From positions 1 to 50,353 of the forward strand of contig JBAYNW010000013.1 of the NCBI GenBank assembly GCA_041678605.1: a DNA stretch of 50,353 bases. Direction: 5' to 3'. This stretch comes from JBAYNW01 sp041678605. Lineage in GTDB: Bacteria; Cyanobacteriota; Vampirovibrionia; Gastranaerophilales; Gastranaerophilaceae. The notes under the pieces are model-generated. The model saw nothing but the letters and a program-made list of their open reading frames with translations. It was not told where the DNA came from and ran no database searches. Made by a program: the position numbers and the translations under genes. Positions 1 through 7,062 of this stretch are shown here, piece after piece (the stretch's first letter is position 1; every line of letters starts with the position of its first letter).

Positions 1-290
1 CCACCCTTGAGGGACTCTGCCGAACAAAACGATTAAGTATCGTTTTGTGAGAGGTAACGGCGAATTTTGAAACAAGCCTGCGAAAGTCAGAAAACAGGGT
101 GGGGGGAATCGCAACCAGCATGAGCCTTTTCACCCCCTCCCTGAATTTCTGGCACTCGTTGCCTCGCACCGAAATTCATCCCTCCCCTCTCACTCGCTTC
201 ACTACGCCGCCAGGCTCACACGCTTCGTACCTCAGCGGTTCGCTTTGTCAAGGGGGCGGGCAGGCGAACGCCTATTACTAAAGAGTTTCA
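1..290. repeat. Repeat-derived, GC-richer stretch with a hairpin element
   Basis: The left edge carries the block CCCTTGAGGGACTC (4-17), followed by a perfect 10-bp stem (24-33 with 39-48, loop TAAGT) and GAGAGG. The same arrangement with a different stem occurs twice inside comEC (near 46353 and 46845). The rest, to about 290, is C-rich and unlike the AT-rich genes around it. A 60-codon frame crosses it, but it has no ribosome binding site and its peptide is low in complexity, so I do not call a gene. Confidence 0.6.
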
Positions 291-395
291 GCCTTATTTG
301 ATTTCTGTTGACCTGTTACCACAATAATTACAATATTTACAAAAAGCAGCTAAGATGATAGAATAGTTTTGTTGACAAAGTCAAGGGAGAAAATT

Positions 396-563
396 ATGGC
401 AAGATTAATCAGACCGACATGGGCTATCAGATGTATTCAATCAGGATGTAAAGAGCTTTTTGAAGTCGCTATTTTAGAAGAAGGCAAACAACAGGAAGTA
501 ATTTGTCCTGCATGCGGCGAACACTACGTTTATCCGGTTCGCAAAGAAGACGAAGAGAAATAA
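396..563 (+). CDS. Small zinc-ribbon-like protein (55 aa)
   Basis: Short acidic protein, function unknown. Two cysteine pairs are visible: CIQSGC near residue 11 and CPAC near residue 40, the latter in a VICPACGEHYVYPV context typical of a zinc ribbon that binds one zinc ion. I chose the ATG at 396 because AAGGGAGA lies just upstream; an in-frame TTG at 369 would add nine residues in poor context. It is the first convincing gene in the window and is followed by a radical SAM gene on the same strand about 110 nt later. It could be a nucleic-acid-binding or transcription-associated zinc ribbon, but nothing in the sequence decides this. Confidence 0.75.
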   Translation: MARLIRPTWAIRCIQSGCKELFEVAILEEGKQQEVICPACGEHYVYPVRKEDEEK

Positions 564-675
564 CGGCAGTCGGGGTGAAGTCTGAAAAGGCTTGCGAAGA
601 GCAAGACTTTGGAAGGCGTAACTTAACTTCAGCGACGTAAGAGTTTTGAAAAAACTCCACAGGAGCATAACGACA

Positions 676-1620
676 GTGTTGTCTAATAAAGAAACAAAGC
701 TCTATAACCAATATAGTGCCTATTTGAAGAATAAATTTGGCGTCAAGGTTTACAAAGTAACCATTGACGCCGGTTTTTCATGCCCGAATAGGGATAATAC
801 AATTTCTTCAGACGGATGCATTTTTTGCGACGAGGGCGGAAGTTTTTCGCAGGCACATTCAAATATGCTGAGCGTGGAAGAACAGCTTGAAATAGGCATC
901 GAAACTCTTTCCAAAAGGTTTAAAGCGAAAAAATTTATGTCGTATTTTCAAGCATTTTCAAATACTTACAAACCTGTGGGCGAACTTGAAAAAATTTATA
1001 AATCCGCCCTGAAATATCCGGACATTGTCGGAATTTCAATCGGAACCCGCCCTGATTGCGTGGATGGTGAAAAATTAAAATTAATTTCCGAGTTTAAAGA
1101 CGATTATTACACCTGGATTGAATACGGGCTTCAGTCAATTCACAACAAAACTTTGAAATTGATTAACCGCGGACATGATTTTGACTGCTTTTTAAGAGCG
1201 TACGAAAAGTCAAAAGAGTTAGGGTTAAACGTTTGTGTCCACGTTATTTTGGGCCTTCCGGAAGAAACAAAAGATGATATGCTCAAAACGGCGGAAAAGC
1301 TTGCGGAATTAAAAATTGACGGTGTAAAAATTCATATGCTCTGTGCGTTGCAGGGAACAGCCCTTTCGAAAATGTATGAGGCGGGCAAAATTTCCTTTAT
1401 GCCGGAAGAGGAATATGTACAAACTGTTTGTGATTTTTTGGAAATTTTGCCCGCCGAAACGACAATTCACCGCCTTGCGGGAAACGGGTTAAAAAAGAAT
1501 CTCATTGCCCCCCGCTGGCTCGGCAAAAAATTGGATTGTTTGAATAAGATTGACAGGGAACTGGAAAAGCGAGGTTCTTTTCAGGGTAACAAAAGTCCTA
1601 TGGTTCACTTAGTCAACTAG
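676..1620 (+). CDS. TIGR01212-family radical SAM protein (YhcC-like)
   Basis: Radical SAM protein of about 314 residues. The family signature is present near the N-terminus: DAGFSCPNRD followed by SSDGCIFCDEGG, giving three cysteines spaced C-x12-C-x2-C instead of the usual CX3CX2C. Further family blocks are GISIGTRPDCV, EYGLQSIHNKTLKLINRGH and HVILGLPEET. These proteins bind a [4Fe-4S] cluster and S-adenosylmethionine; the substrate of this family is not settled. The reading frame opens at a TTG at 646, but AGGAGC at 661-666 sits nine bases before a GTG at 676, and homologues begin close to there, so I take 676. The stop lies 24 nt before smpB, and the smpB promoter overlaps the end of this gene. 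Confidence 0.88.
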   Translation: MLSNKETKLYNQYSAYLKNKFGVKVYKVTIDAGFSCPNRDNTISSDGCIFCDEGGSFSQAHSNMLSVEEQLEIGIETLSKRFKAKKFMSYFQAFSNTYKPVGELEKIYKSALKYPDIVGISIGTRPDCVDGEKLKLISEFKDDYYTWIEYGLQSIHNKTLKLINRGHDFDCFLRAYEKSKELGLNVCVHVILGLPEETKDDMLKTAEKLAELKIDGVKIHMLCALQGTALSKMYEAGKISFMPEEEYVQTVCDFLEILPAETTIHRLAGNGLKKNLIAPRWLGKKLDCLNKIDRELEKRGSFQGNKSPMVHLVN

Positions 1621-1627
1621 CCAAATC

Positions 1628-1644
1628 CATGCTATAATTGACCT
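1628..1644 (+). promoter_or_regulatory. Extended -10 promoter of smpB, probably leaderless
   Basis: ATGCTATAAT at 1629-1638 is an extended -10 (TGC then TATAAT at 1633-1638). Only six bases separate it from the smpB ATG at 1645, and no Shine-Dalgarno sequence is present. Initiation at the usual distance would start the RNA at the ATG itself. A good -35 is not visible. Confidence 0.6.
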
Positions 1645-2094
1645 ATGAACAAGAAAGTAATCAGCACGAATAGGAAGGCTTACCACAATTACACGATTTT
1701 TGACAAATTCATTGCAGGAATCGTGCTTATGGGTACGGAAATTAAATCCATCCGCAAAGGGGCAATCAATTTAAAAGACAGTTTTGCAAAAATTGAGGAT
1801 GGGGAAATTTTCCTGTATAAATGCCATATTTCACCTTACGAGCAGGGAAATCGCTATAATCACGACCCTGAGAGGGTGAGAAAATTGCTTTTGAATAAAA
1901 AAGAGATTTTAAAGATGCTCGGAAAAATTAAAAAAGAAGGTTACACGATTGTTCCTCTGGAATTATTTTTTACAAACGGATTTGCGAAGGTTGAAATCGG
2001 GCTTGCAAAAGGTAAAAAACTCTACGATAAGCGTGAAGATATTGCAAAGAAAACTCAAGAAAGAGATATGCAACGAAATATGAGAAAATATTAA
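1645..2094 (+). CDS. smpB: SsrA-binding protein SmpB
   Basis: SmpB binds tmRNA and brings it to stalled ribosomes for trans-translation. The 149-residue length is normal. Recognisable blocks are NRKAYHNYTIFDKFIAGIVL near the start, GTEIKSIRKG, the HISPYEQGNRYNHDPERVRKLLL core, and the basic C-terminal tail ending KGKKLYDKREDIAKKTQERD, which folds into the mRNA channel. The ATG follows an extended -10 box by six bases without a ribosome binding site, so the message is probably leaderless. The tmRNA gene itself is not in this window. Confidence 0.97.
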   Translation: MNKKVISTNRKAYHNYTIFDKFIAGIVLMGTEIKSIRKGAINLKDSFAKIEDGEIFLYKCHISPYEQGNRYNHDPERVRKLLLNKKEILKMLGKIKKEGYTIVPLELFFTNGFAKVEIGLAKGKKLYDKREDIAKKTQERDMQRNMRKY

Positions 2095-2112
2095 CCAATC
2101 TTAAACTCCATG

Positions 2113-2141
2113 TTGACAATTGACTTTTAGCCAGTGATAAT
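2113..2141 (+). promoter_or_regulatory. Strong sigma-70 promoter for rplU-rpmA
   Basis: TTGACA at 2113-2118 and GATAAT at 2136-2141 are separated by exactly 17 bases. It is one of the best matches to the housekeeping consensus in the window, placed right after smpB. It would start a long leader that runs to rplU. Confidence 0.8.
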
Positions 2142-2147
2142 AGAGGA

Positions 2148-2328
2148 ACGAAGCAGCGGGTTTCGGCAAGTGTGCCGGTGAGCAAAGCGAACCCAACACG
2201 CCCCTACAAGGAAAACCAAGCTTTTCCGAGTTGCCGATAATCCAAGAGATAAGTAAGATAGGTTCATCGTTTTTGAAATTTTCATTACACGAAAATACGA
2301 TGCCTTAAAATTGAAAGGAACACTAAAA
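2148..2328 (+). promoter_or_regulatory. Structured 5' leader of rplU (candidate L21 autoregulatory RNA)
   Basis: About 180 nt lie between the promoter and the rplU ATG with no reading frame of note. Pairings visible by eye: GGGTTTCG (2158-2165) with CGAACCC (2189-2194 region), enclosing a GGCA/TGCC hairpin; GGAAAA with TTTTCC (about 2210-2227); and ATCGT with ACGAT (about 2266-2300) just before the ribosome binding site. Ribosomal protein operons often have leaders bound by their own product, and L21 leaders are known in Firmicutes. Whether this belongs to such a class is inference. Confidence 0.45.
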
Positions 2329-2688
2329 ATGTACGCAATAGTCGAAACAGGCGGTAAACAGTACCAGATGGAAGAAGGCCGCTACCTCAAAGTTGAGCTT
2401 TTGGAAGGCGAAAAAGATTCAAAAGTGGTTTTTGATAAAATTATTATGCTGGCAAACGGCAAAAAATCAAAAGTTGGTCAACCCTACGTCAAGGGTGCTT
2501 CCGTTGAAGGAACAATTTTAGCCCACGATAAAGAAAAGAAAGTCATTGTTTACAAACAAAGACCTAAAAAGGGCTACAGAAAAAAACAAGGACACAGACA
2601 AGGCTTCACAAAAGTTATGATTACAAAAATCAGGACAGCGGCTCAGAAAAAAGCAGCAACAGAAGAGGCAACAACAAAAGAGGTTTAG
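2329..2688 (+). CDS. rplU: 50S ribosomal protein L21
   Basis: Large-subunit ribosomal protein that contacts 23S rRNA. It opens MYAIVETGGKQYQ, the standard L21 start, and has the GKKSKVGQPYVKGASVEGTIL and YKQRPKKGYRKKQGHRQ blocks typical of the family. The 119-residue length is usual, with a short A/T/E-rich C-terminal extension. I use the ATG at 2329, with GAAAGGA about ten bases upstream; a TTG at 2311 is also in frame but unlikely. rpmA follows after 128 nt. The last codons and the TAG stop sit inside a run of four GAGGTTTA repeats, so the repeat forms the end of the gene. Confidence 0.97.
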   Translation: MYAIVETGGKQYQMEEGRYLKVELLEGEKDSKVVFDKIIMLANGKKSKVGQPYVKGASVEGTILAHDKEKKVIVYKQRPKKGYRKKQGHRQGFTKVMITKIRTAAQKKAATEEATTKEV

Positions 2689-2711
2689 AGGTTTAGAGGT
2701 TTAGAGGTTTA
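2680..2711 (+). repeat. Four tandem 8-bp repeats across the rplU stop codon
   Basis: GAGGTTTA is repeated four times without a mismatch; the first copy contains the rplU stop codon TAG. Just downstream (about 2731-2764) is a second degenerate array of CCAACCTT/CCAAACAT units, whose complement resembles the GGTTTGGAT units inside the nitrilase gene near 31535-31571. Confidence 0.85.
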
Positions 2712-2816
2712 GCTAAAATATATTCAAAATGCCAACCTTCCAACCTTCCAAACATCCAACCCTCCTTAAAAAAAGTTTAAAAAAAGTATTAAATCAAAAC
2801 AAGGAGTAAACAAACA

Positions 2817-3074
2817 ATGGCACATAAAAAGGGTATGGGGTCAACCCGTAACGGCAGAGATTCAGAAGCACAACGTTTAGGCGTCAAAAAATACGGCGGT
2901 GAAAACGTTAAGGCCGGAAATATTTTAATTCGTCAGAGAGGAACAAAAGTTCATCCGGGAAACAACGTCGGGATTGGCACTGATGACACTTTGTTTGCCT
3001 TGATTGACGGCGTTGTTAAGTTCGAACCGCACAGACGTGACAGAAAACAAGTCAGCGTCTACGCCGCAGGTTAA
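2817..3074 (+). CDS. rpmA: 50S ribosomal protein L27
   Basis: Large-subunit protein whose N-terminus reaches the peptidyl transferase centre. The sequence starts MAHKKGMGSTRNGRDSEAQR and continues with LGVKKYGGENVKAGNILIRQRG, the family hallmark; the 85-residue length is normal. There is no N-terminal extension of the kind that is cleaved in Firmicutes. AAGGAG at 2801-2806 supports the ATG at 2817. It lies between rplU and an ACT-domain gene that starts five bases after the stop, so all three are probably co-transcribed. Confidence 0.97.
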   Translation: MAHKKGMGSTRNGRDSEAQRLGVKKYGGENVKAGNILIRQRGTKVHPGNNVGIGTDDTLFALIDGVVKFEPHRRDRKQVSVYAAG

Positions 3075-3078
3075 TTTA

Positions 3079-3369
3079 ATGGAAAAATCCATTGAGGAAC
3101 AAAAGATAATAGTAACCGTTTCAGGTGCGGACAAGGTCGGCATAGTTGCGGGAGTTACCTCCACATTGGCTGAATATCTTGTTAATATTGAGGATATTAA
3201 GCAAACGCTCATGCAGGGCCACTTTGTTATGTTTTTGTTGGGCGATATAAGCAAATCAAAATATTCTTTTAAGGAAATAAAAGAAGCTTTGATTTCTGAG
3301 TGCGAAAAACTTGAAATGGAAGTCTGGGTTCAAAGAAAAACGATATTTGATAAAATGCATACAATTTAA
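3079..3369 (+). CDS. ACT-domain protein (UPF0237/GcvR-like)
   Basis: Single ACT domain of 96 residues, a fold that usually binds amino acids or other small ligands and acts as a regulatory module. The start IIVTVSGADKVGIVAGVTSTLAEY followed by VNIEDIKQTLMQGHFVM is characteristic of the stand-alone UPF0237 family. The ATG at 3079 comes four bases after the rpmA stop, so translation is probably coupled. Upstream in-frame codons overlap rpmA and are discounted. The ligand is unknown; a link to amino-acid metabolism is inference from the domain. Confidence 0.88.
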   Translation: MEKSIEEQKIIVTVSGADKVGIVAGVTSTLAEYLVNIEDIKQTLMQGHFVMFLLGDISKSKYSFKEIKEALISECEKLEMEVWVQRKTIFDKMHTI

Positions 3370-3431
3370 ATTTTAGACAGCTACACTTTTTTTGATTGTA
3401 ACAGCTCAGGTAAAAAGAAAACAAGTCTAGA

Positions 3432-3567
3432 GTCATTGCGAGACAAGGGTTTCCGGCTATGCATAGACTGCCCACCGAAGCAATCTATCCTGTGGGCGTA
3501 CATTGGCAAGATTGCTTCGAAATGCAAACCTTTTTGTGCGTTTACAAGTCTTATGTCTCGCAATGAC
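3432..3567. repeat. GTCATTGCGAG-ended palindromic element, copy A
   Basis: The ends GTCATTGCGAGAC (3432-3444) and GTCTCGCAATGAC (3555-3567) are perfect 13-bp inverted repeats. The interior shares a long block (CCACCGAAGCAATCTATCCT and what follows, about 3471-3518) with the copy inside the pilin-like gene at 19027-19144, there in reverse orientation. This copy is intergenic. It is a non-autonomous dispersed repeat; no transposase is present. Confidence 0.85.
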
Positions 3568-3814
3568 GCAACAGTGTAGGTTTTAAGTGTAATTATTTTT
3601 TGCCGGACTGAGTTGTTACTTTTGATTTTTTATATTAAATTTTGTAAACATGAGTTTTTCTTATGGGGCTTGTGTTTTGGCAATTTTTAAAAAATTCGTG
3701 TCTTTTTTTAGGCAATTTTCAATCTTCACCTCGATTAAATAGATATACAAAATGCAAAATAGAAAATAAAAAATAAAAACCAAAATACCAAATAAACCAA
3801 AAATAACCAACCTT

Positions 3815-3843
3815 GACCTCACATAGATTGAGGTCTTTTTTTT
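3815..3843 (+). terminator. Rho-independent terminator
   Basis: The stem GACCTCA (3815-3821) pairs with TGAGGTC (3829-3835), with a seven-base loop and eight T's (3836-3843). It reads on the + strand, about 450 nt after the ACT-domain gene. The gene-free stretch 3370-3885 otherwise holds the palindromic element at 3432-3567 and AT-rich DNA (3570-3810) in which I see no gene. Confidence 0.8.
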
Positions 3844-3885
3844 GCGGGCGGAGGCAAGCAAAATGAAACAAATTTACCTATTCAA

Positions 3886-4743
3886 CTATTTGCTAATCAC
3901 CAGAACGTCACTTTCGGTATTTTCTAAAACCCTTTTGCTAACAGAACCCAAGAGCAGTTTGGACAAATCTGATTTTGTCCTTGCACCCATGATTATCAAA
4001 TCCGTTTTTTCTTTCTCGGCGAATTCTATAATTTTTTGTGCGGGGTTTCCGGTCAAAATTATTTCGTTATTGACTTGAATTTCGGCTTTTTCGATTATAG
4101 CCTTTGTTTTGTTAATCGCCTTTGTTGCGTGTATTTTTTGCTGTTTTTCTATTGAGTCAAGCCAATTTCGGTCTAAAGTTGCTTCTATCGGCAAAAGTTC
4201 AGGATTTTCTTTAACGCTTATTATGTATATTTCTTTTCCTTTTAGGTCAATCAATTTAACAGCATGCCTTACAGCGTTAAAAGATTGTTCGGAGCCATCC
4301 ACTGTTAAAAGCACCTTCTTATTTGCTGTTCTTTTTTTACTTATAAATACCGGAACTCTAGAATTCGCAATGACTTGCCTTGAAACCGAGCCGAGCCATT
4401 TTTGAATACCCTTTTTTCCGTGAGAACCGAGTAAAATTAAATCATATTTTTTTTTCGAAATTTGTTCTAAAATCCCTTCCGCGGCAGAGCCAAAACTTTT
4501 TATTTTTTCACCAAAAGTGAACCCTTTTTCCTGAATTAAATTTTCGGCAAAATTCAAAACGCTGTCGGCAATATTTTCATAAGCTTTTGAATAATTTGCA
4601 CTGTCTATATTCATTGATGTCGGTAAAAAATTCCAATCTATGACACAGATTGCGTCAATAATCGCATCTTTAATAAGCGGTGAAGCGTTATAAAATGAAT
4701 TTTGGCTGATTTCTGAACCGTCTGTACAAAATAAAATTTTCAT
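3886..4743 (-). CDS. Tandem universal stress protein (two UspA domains)
   Basis: Two UspA domains in one 285-residue chain. The first runs from MKILFCTDGSEISQNS to about residue 140 and has GSHGKKGIQKWLGSVSRQVI; the second begins KKVLLTVDGSEQSFNAV and ends with MGARTKSDLSKLLLGSVSKRVLE. The G-x2-G-x9-G[S/T] nucleotide-binding pattern is recognisable near the end of each half. I start at the ATG at 4743, preceded by AGGAGAAAC; the frame is open 13 codons further but without support. It is divergent from the sigma factor gene, sharing a 124-nt intergenic region. Such proteins bind ATP and support stress survival; the specific role is unknown. Confidence 0.92.
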   Translation of the reverse strand: MKILFCTDGSEISQNSFYNASPLIKDAIIDAICVIDWNFLPTSMNIDSANYSKAYENIADSVLNFAENLIQEKGFTFGEKIKSFGSAAEGILEQISKKKYDLILLGSHGKKGIQKWLGSVSRQVIANSRVPVFISKKRTANKKVLLTVDGSEQSFNAVRHAVKLIDLKGKEIYIISVKENPELLPIEATLDRNWLDSIEKQQKIHATKAINKTKAIIEKAEIQVNNEIILTGNPAQKIIEFAEKEKTDLIIMGARTKSDLSKLLLGSVSKRVLENTESDVLVISK

Positions 4744-4867
4744 AGTTTCTCCTAATAATCGGCAATAATTGAACAATAACAAAAGTTAAGAAAAATAACA
4801 TTGTCTAGTAATCTATTTTTTTTTGATATAAGATGATAGCGGGTAGAAGTAGGTTTTTTAGAAGTTT

Positions 4868-5467
4868 ATGCAATCGAAACAAGCTGTTAACATTAAAAAT
4901 TACAAAGAATTAATTGAAACCGTTGCAAAAGTTGAGTATCAAAAACTTTGTGCTGTACATTTAATTGAATATTTGGAGCTGGTCAATATCGGAACTCAGA
5001 CTTTGTACAGTTTATTCAAGGACAATAATCCGGAGAAATTTAACAAATCCTATCTTGCAACAGCTATAAAGTGGGCTGTCCGAAATGAAGTGCGGAGGCG
5101 TTACAGGTGGTATTCGCTGAAACACCGAAAAAACGCCGAAGAACATGAAGACTTGAGAGAAGCCGTTTACAAAACAATTTTGTCCATAGATGAGATAGCC
5201 GGCCCCGAATCTCCGACGCAACTTAAAGATGACGGAAAAAACCCCGAAGAATCAATGGAATTTGTTGAACTTAGAGGGGTAATAATAGAAGCAATCAGAA
5301 AGCTGCCCCTGAGAGAAAGAGAATTAATTGAGAGTAAATTTTTTGGCGACAAAAAATTAAAAGAAATATCAACAGAATTTGACCTTTCCCCTTCCAGAGT
5401 TTCCCGAATTATCCAATCCGGATTAAACAGAATTAAAAAAGATCTCGGCAAACGAAGCGATGTATGA
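4868..5467 (+). CDS. Sigma-70 family RNA polymerase sigma factor (FliA-like)
   Basis: 199-residue alternative sigma factor. Residues about 25-80 form a region-2 core (HLIEYLELVNIGTQTLYSLF, then NKSYLATAIKWAVRNEVRRR), and 125-195 form region 4 with a clear helix-turn-helix: LPLRERELIESKFF, LKEISTEFDLSPSRVSRIIQ. Region 1 is absent and the linker (80-125) is acidic. It is closest in layout to group 3 factors such as FliA/SigB types. No anti-sigma factor lies beside it. gcvPB begins 17 nt after the stop, so the two are probably co-transcribed, which is an odd partner for a sigma factor. Confidence 0.85.
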   Translation: MQSKQAVNIKNYKELIETVAKVEYQKLCAVHLIEYLELVNIGTQTLYSLFKDNNPEKFNKSYLATAIKWAVRNEVRRRYRWYSLKHRKNAEEHEDLREAVYKTILSIDEIAGPESPTQLKDDGKNPEESMEFVELRGVIIEAIRKLPLRERELIESKFFGDKKLKEISTEFDLSPSRVSRIIQSGLNRIKKDLGKRSDV

Positions 5468-5484
5468 TTTTTGGGAGAAATTGA

Positions 5485-7011
5485 TTGACTAAAACAATTT
5501 TTGAAAAAAGCAATAACACTGACGGGATAAATATTTCTGATTGCGATGAAAATGTTGCTAAAAATATTCCGTTTATAGCTGAAAAATTTTTACGGACCAC
5601 TCCTTTAAATTTGCCGCAATTAAGCGAGCTTGAGACTCTCAGACATTACAAGGAACTGTCCGACAAGAATTTTTGCATAGAAAAAGGGTTTTATCCTCTC
5701 GGCTCCTGCACCATGAAATATAACCCGAAAGTTAACGAAATGCTTGCGAATTTGGAAGGTTTCGTAAATCTTCATCCGCTTCTGGATGATGCCTATTGTC
5801 AGGGTGCTTTGGAGTTAATGTACAAACTTCAGGAAATTTTAAAAGAAATTACAGGTATGGATGCAATCAGCTTACAGCCTGCAGCAGGAGCTCACGGCGA
5901 ATTGTCGGGTATGATGATTATCAAAAAGTATTTTGAGGCCTGTGGAGAAAAAAGAACAAAAGTTATAATTCCTGATTCCGCCCACGGCACAAACCCCGCA
6001 AGTGCGAAGATGTGCGGATTTGAAATTGTTGAAATAAAATCAAACGAAAGAGGTCAGGTGGATATTGAGGCTCTGAAGGCTGTTTTGGACGAAAGCGTTG
6101 CGGCGATTATGATGACAAATCCGAACACGCTCGGGCTTTTTGAAGAAAATATCTTGGAGATTTCAAAAATAATGCACGATAACGGCTCGCTTTTGTATTA
6201 CGACGGGGCGAATTTCAATGCTATTATGGGCTACACAAACCCTAAGCTAATGGGATTTGACGTTGTACATATCAATTTGCACAAAACTTTTGCTACCCCG
6301 CACGGCGGCGGCGGACCTGGAGCGGGACCCATCGGTGTTGTAGAAAAATTGAAAGACTTTTTGCCCGTGCCGATAATAGAAAAACATCCTTCTACACAAA
6401 ACGTCATGCTGAACTCGTTTCAGCATCTCACAAGCGAACAGCCATGCGATTCTGAAACAAGTTCAGGACAACGTGGTTATTTATATTTTAGAAATTATCA
6501 TTTGGAAAATTCTATCGGAAAAGTGAAAGCTTTTTACGGAAATTTTGGAGTGTTGGTAAGGGCATATGCGTATATTCTCATGATGGGCAAAACCCTCAAA
6601 ACGGTTAGCGAAGATGCAGTTTTGAACGCAAATTATCTGAAAGAAAAATTAAAAGGCACCTACGAGCTTCCTTATGACTATACATGCATGCATGAATTTG
6701 TTCTGTCCGGCGAAAAACAGAAAGAACAAGGAGTTTCAACCCTTTGGATTGCAAAAAGGTTGATGGATGAAAACACTCATCCGCCGACGGTGTATTTCCC
6801 GCTAATTGTACATGAAGCTATTATGATTGAGCCTACGGAAACCGAAAACAAACAAAGACTTGATGAATTTGTTGAAGTTATGCTCAAAATCGCAAAGGAA
6901 ATCGAGCGAAATCCTCAGGAAGTTTTAAAATCACCTCAAACAACTCCCGTCAAAAAAATCGACGAAACTCTCGCCGCAAGACAACCGGATTTGCGATGGG
7001 CAAAAAGTTAA
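5485..7011 (+). CDS. gcvPB: Glycine dehydrogenase (decarboxylating) subunit 2
   Basis: C-terminal half of the split P-protein of the glycine cleavage system, which decarboxylates glycine with pyridoxal phosphate and passes the aminomethyl group to GcvH. The PLP lysine is in VVHINLHKTFATPHGGGGPG; other family blocks are FYPLGSCTMKYNPKVNE and PDSAHGTNPASAKMCGFE. The TTG start has GGGAGA eight bases upstream. Near residues 303-331 it carries about 28 residues (NVMLNSFQHLT... SSGQ) that come from a 74-nt palindromic repeat (6401-6474) inserted without breaking the frame, in a loop after the conserved VPIIEK. The rest is full length at 508 residues. gcvPA, gcvT and gcvH are not in the window. Confidence 0.96.
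   Translation: MTKTIFEKSNNTDGINISDCDENVAKNIPFIAEKFLRTTPLNLPQLSELETLRHYKELSDKNFCIEKGFYPLGSCTMKYNPKVNEMLANLEGFVNLHPLLDDAYCQGALELMYKLQEILKEITGMDAISLQPAAGAHGELSGMMIIKKYFEACGEKRTKVIIPDSAHGTNPASAKMCGFEIVEIKSNERGQVDIEALKAVLDESVAAIMMTNPNTLGLFEENILEISKIMHDNGSLLYYDGANFNAIMGYTNPKLMGFDVVHINLHKTFATPHGGGGPGAGPIGVVEKLKDFLPVPIIEKHPSTQNVMLNSFQHLTSEQPCDSETSSGQRGYLYFRNYHLENSIGKVKAFYGNFGVLVRAYAYILMMGKTLKTVSEDAVLNANYLKEKLKGTYELPYDYTCMHEFVLSGEKQKEQGVSTLWIAKRLMDENTHPPTVYFPLIVHEAIMIEPTETENKQRLDEFVEVMLKIAKEIERNPQEVLKSPQTTPVKKIDETLAARQPDLRWAKS
6401..6474 (+). repeat. 74-nt palindromic element inside gcvPB, copy 1
   Basis: The element starts and ends with ACGT and is built of two hairpin halves, one around CTGAACTCGTTTCAG and one around CTGAAACAAGTTCAG. 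Copies at 13314-13387 and 50269-50342 have exactly the same length. Here it is translated as part of gcvPB. Confidence 0.9.
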
Positions 7012-7036
7012 AACATTTTATAGAAAGAAAGTAGGG

Positions 7037-7050
7037 TGGGCTAAAGCCCA
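7037..7050 (+). promoter_or_regulatory. Small hairpin just upstream of the COG3581 start
   Basis: TGGGCT (7037-7042) pairs with AGCCCA (7045-7050), 13 bases before the ATG at 7063, where a ribosome binding site would be expected. A similar GGGCT/AGCCC hairpin lies ahead of the ABC ATPase gene at 14505-14518. It may affect translation initiation or simply be a small dispersed repeat. Confidence 0.4.
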
Positions 7051-7062
7051 TCAAGGCATAAT

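Noticed and set aside
99..281. 60-codon frame at the left edge
   Set aside because: No ribosome binding site, low-complexity peptide rich in Pro, Ser and Thr, and the DNA is repeat-derived.
5468..5484. Possible glycine riboswitch for gcvPB
   Set aside because: Only 17 nt separate gcvPB from the sigma factor gene and no aptamer fits there.
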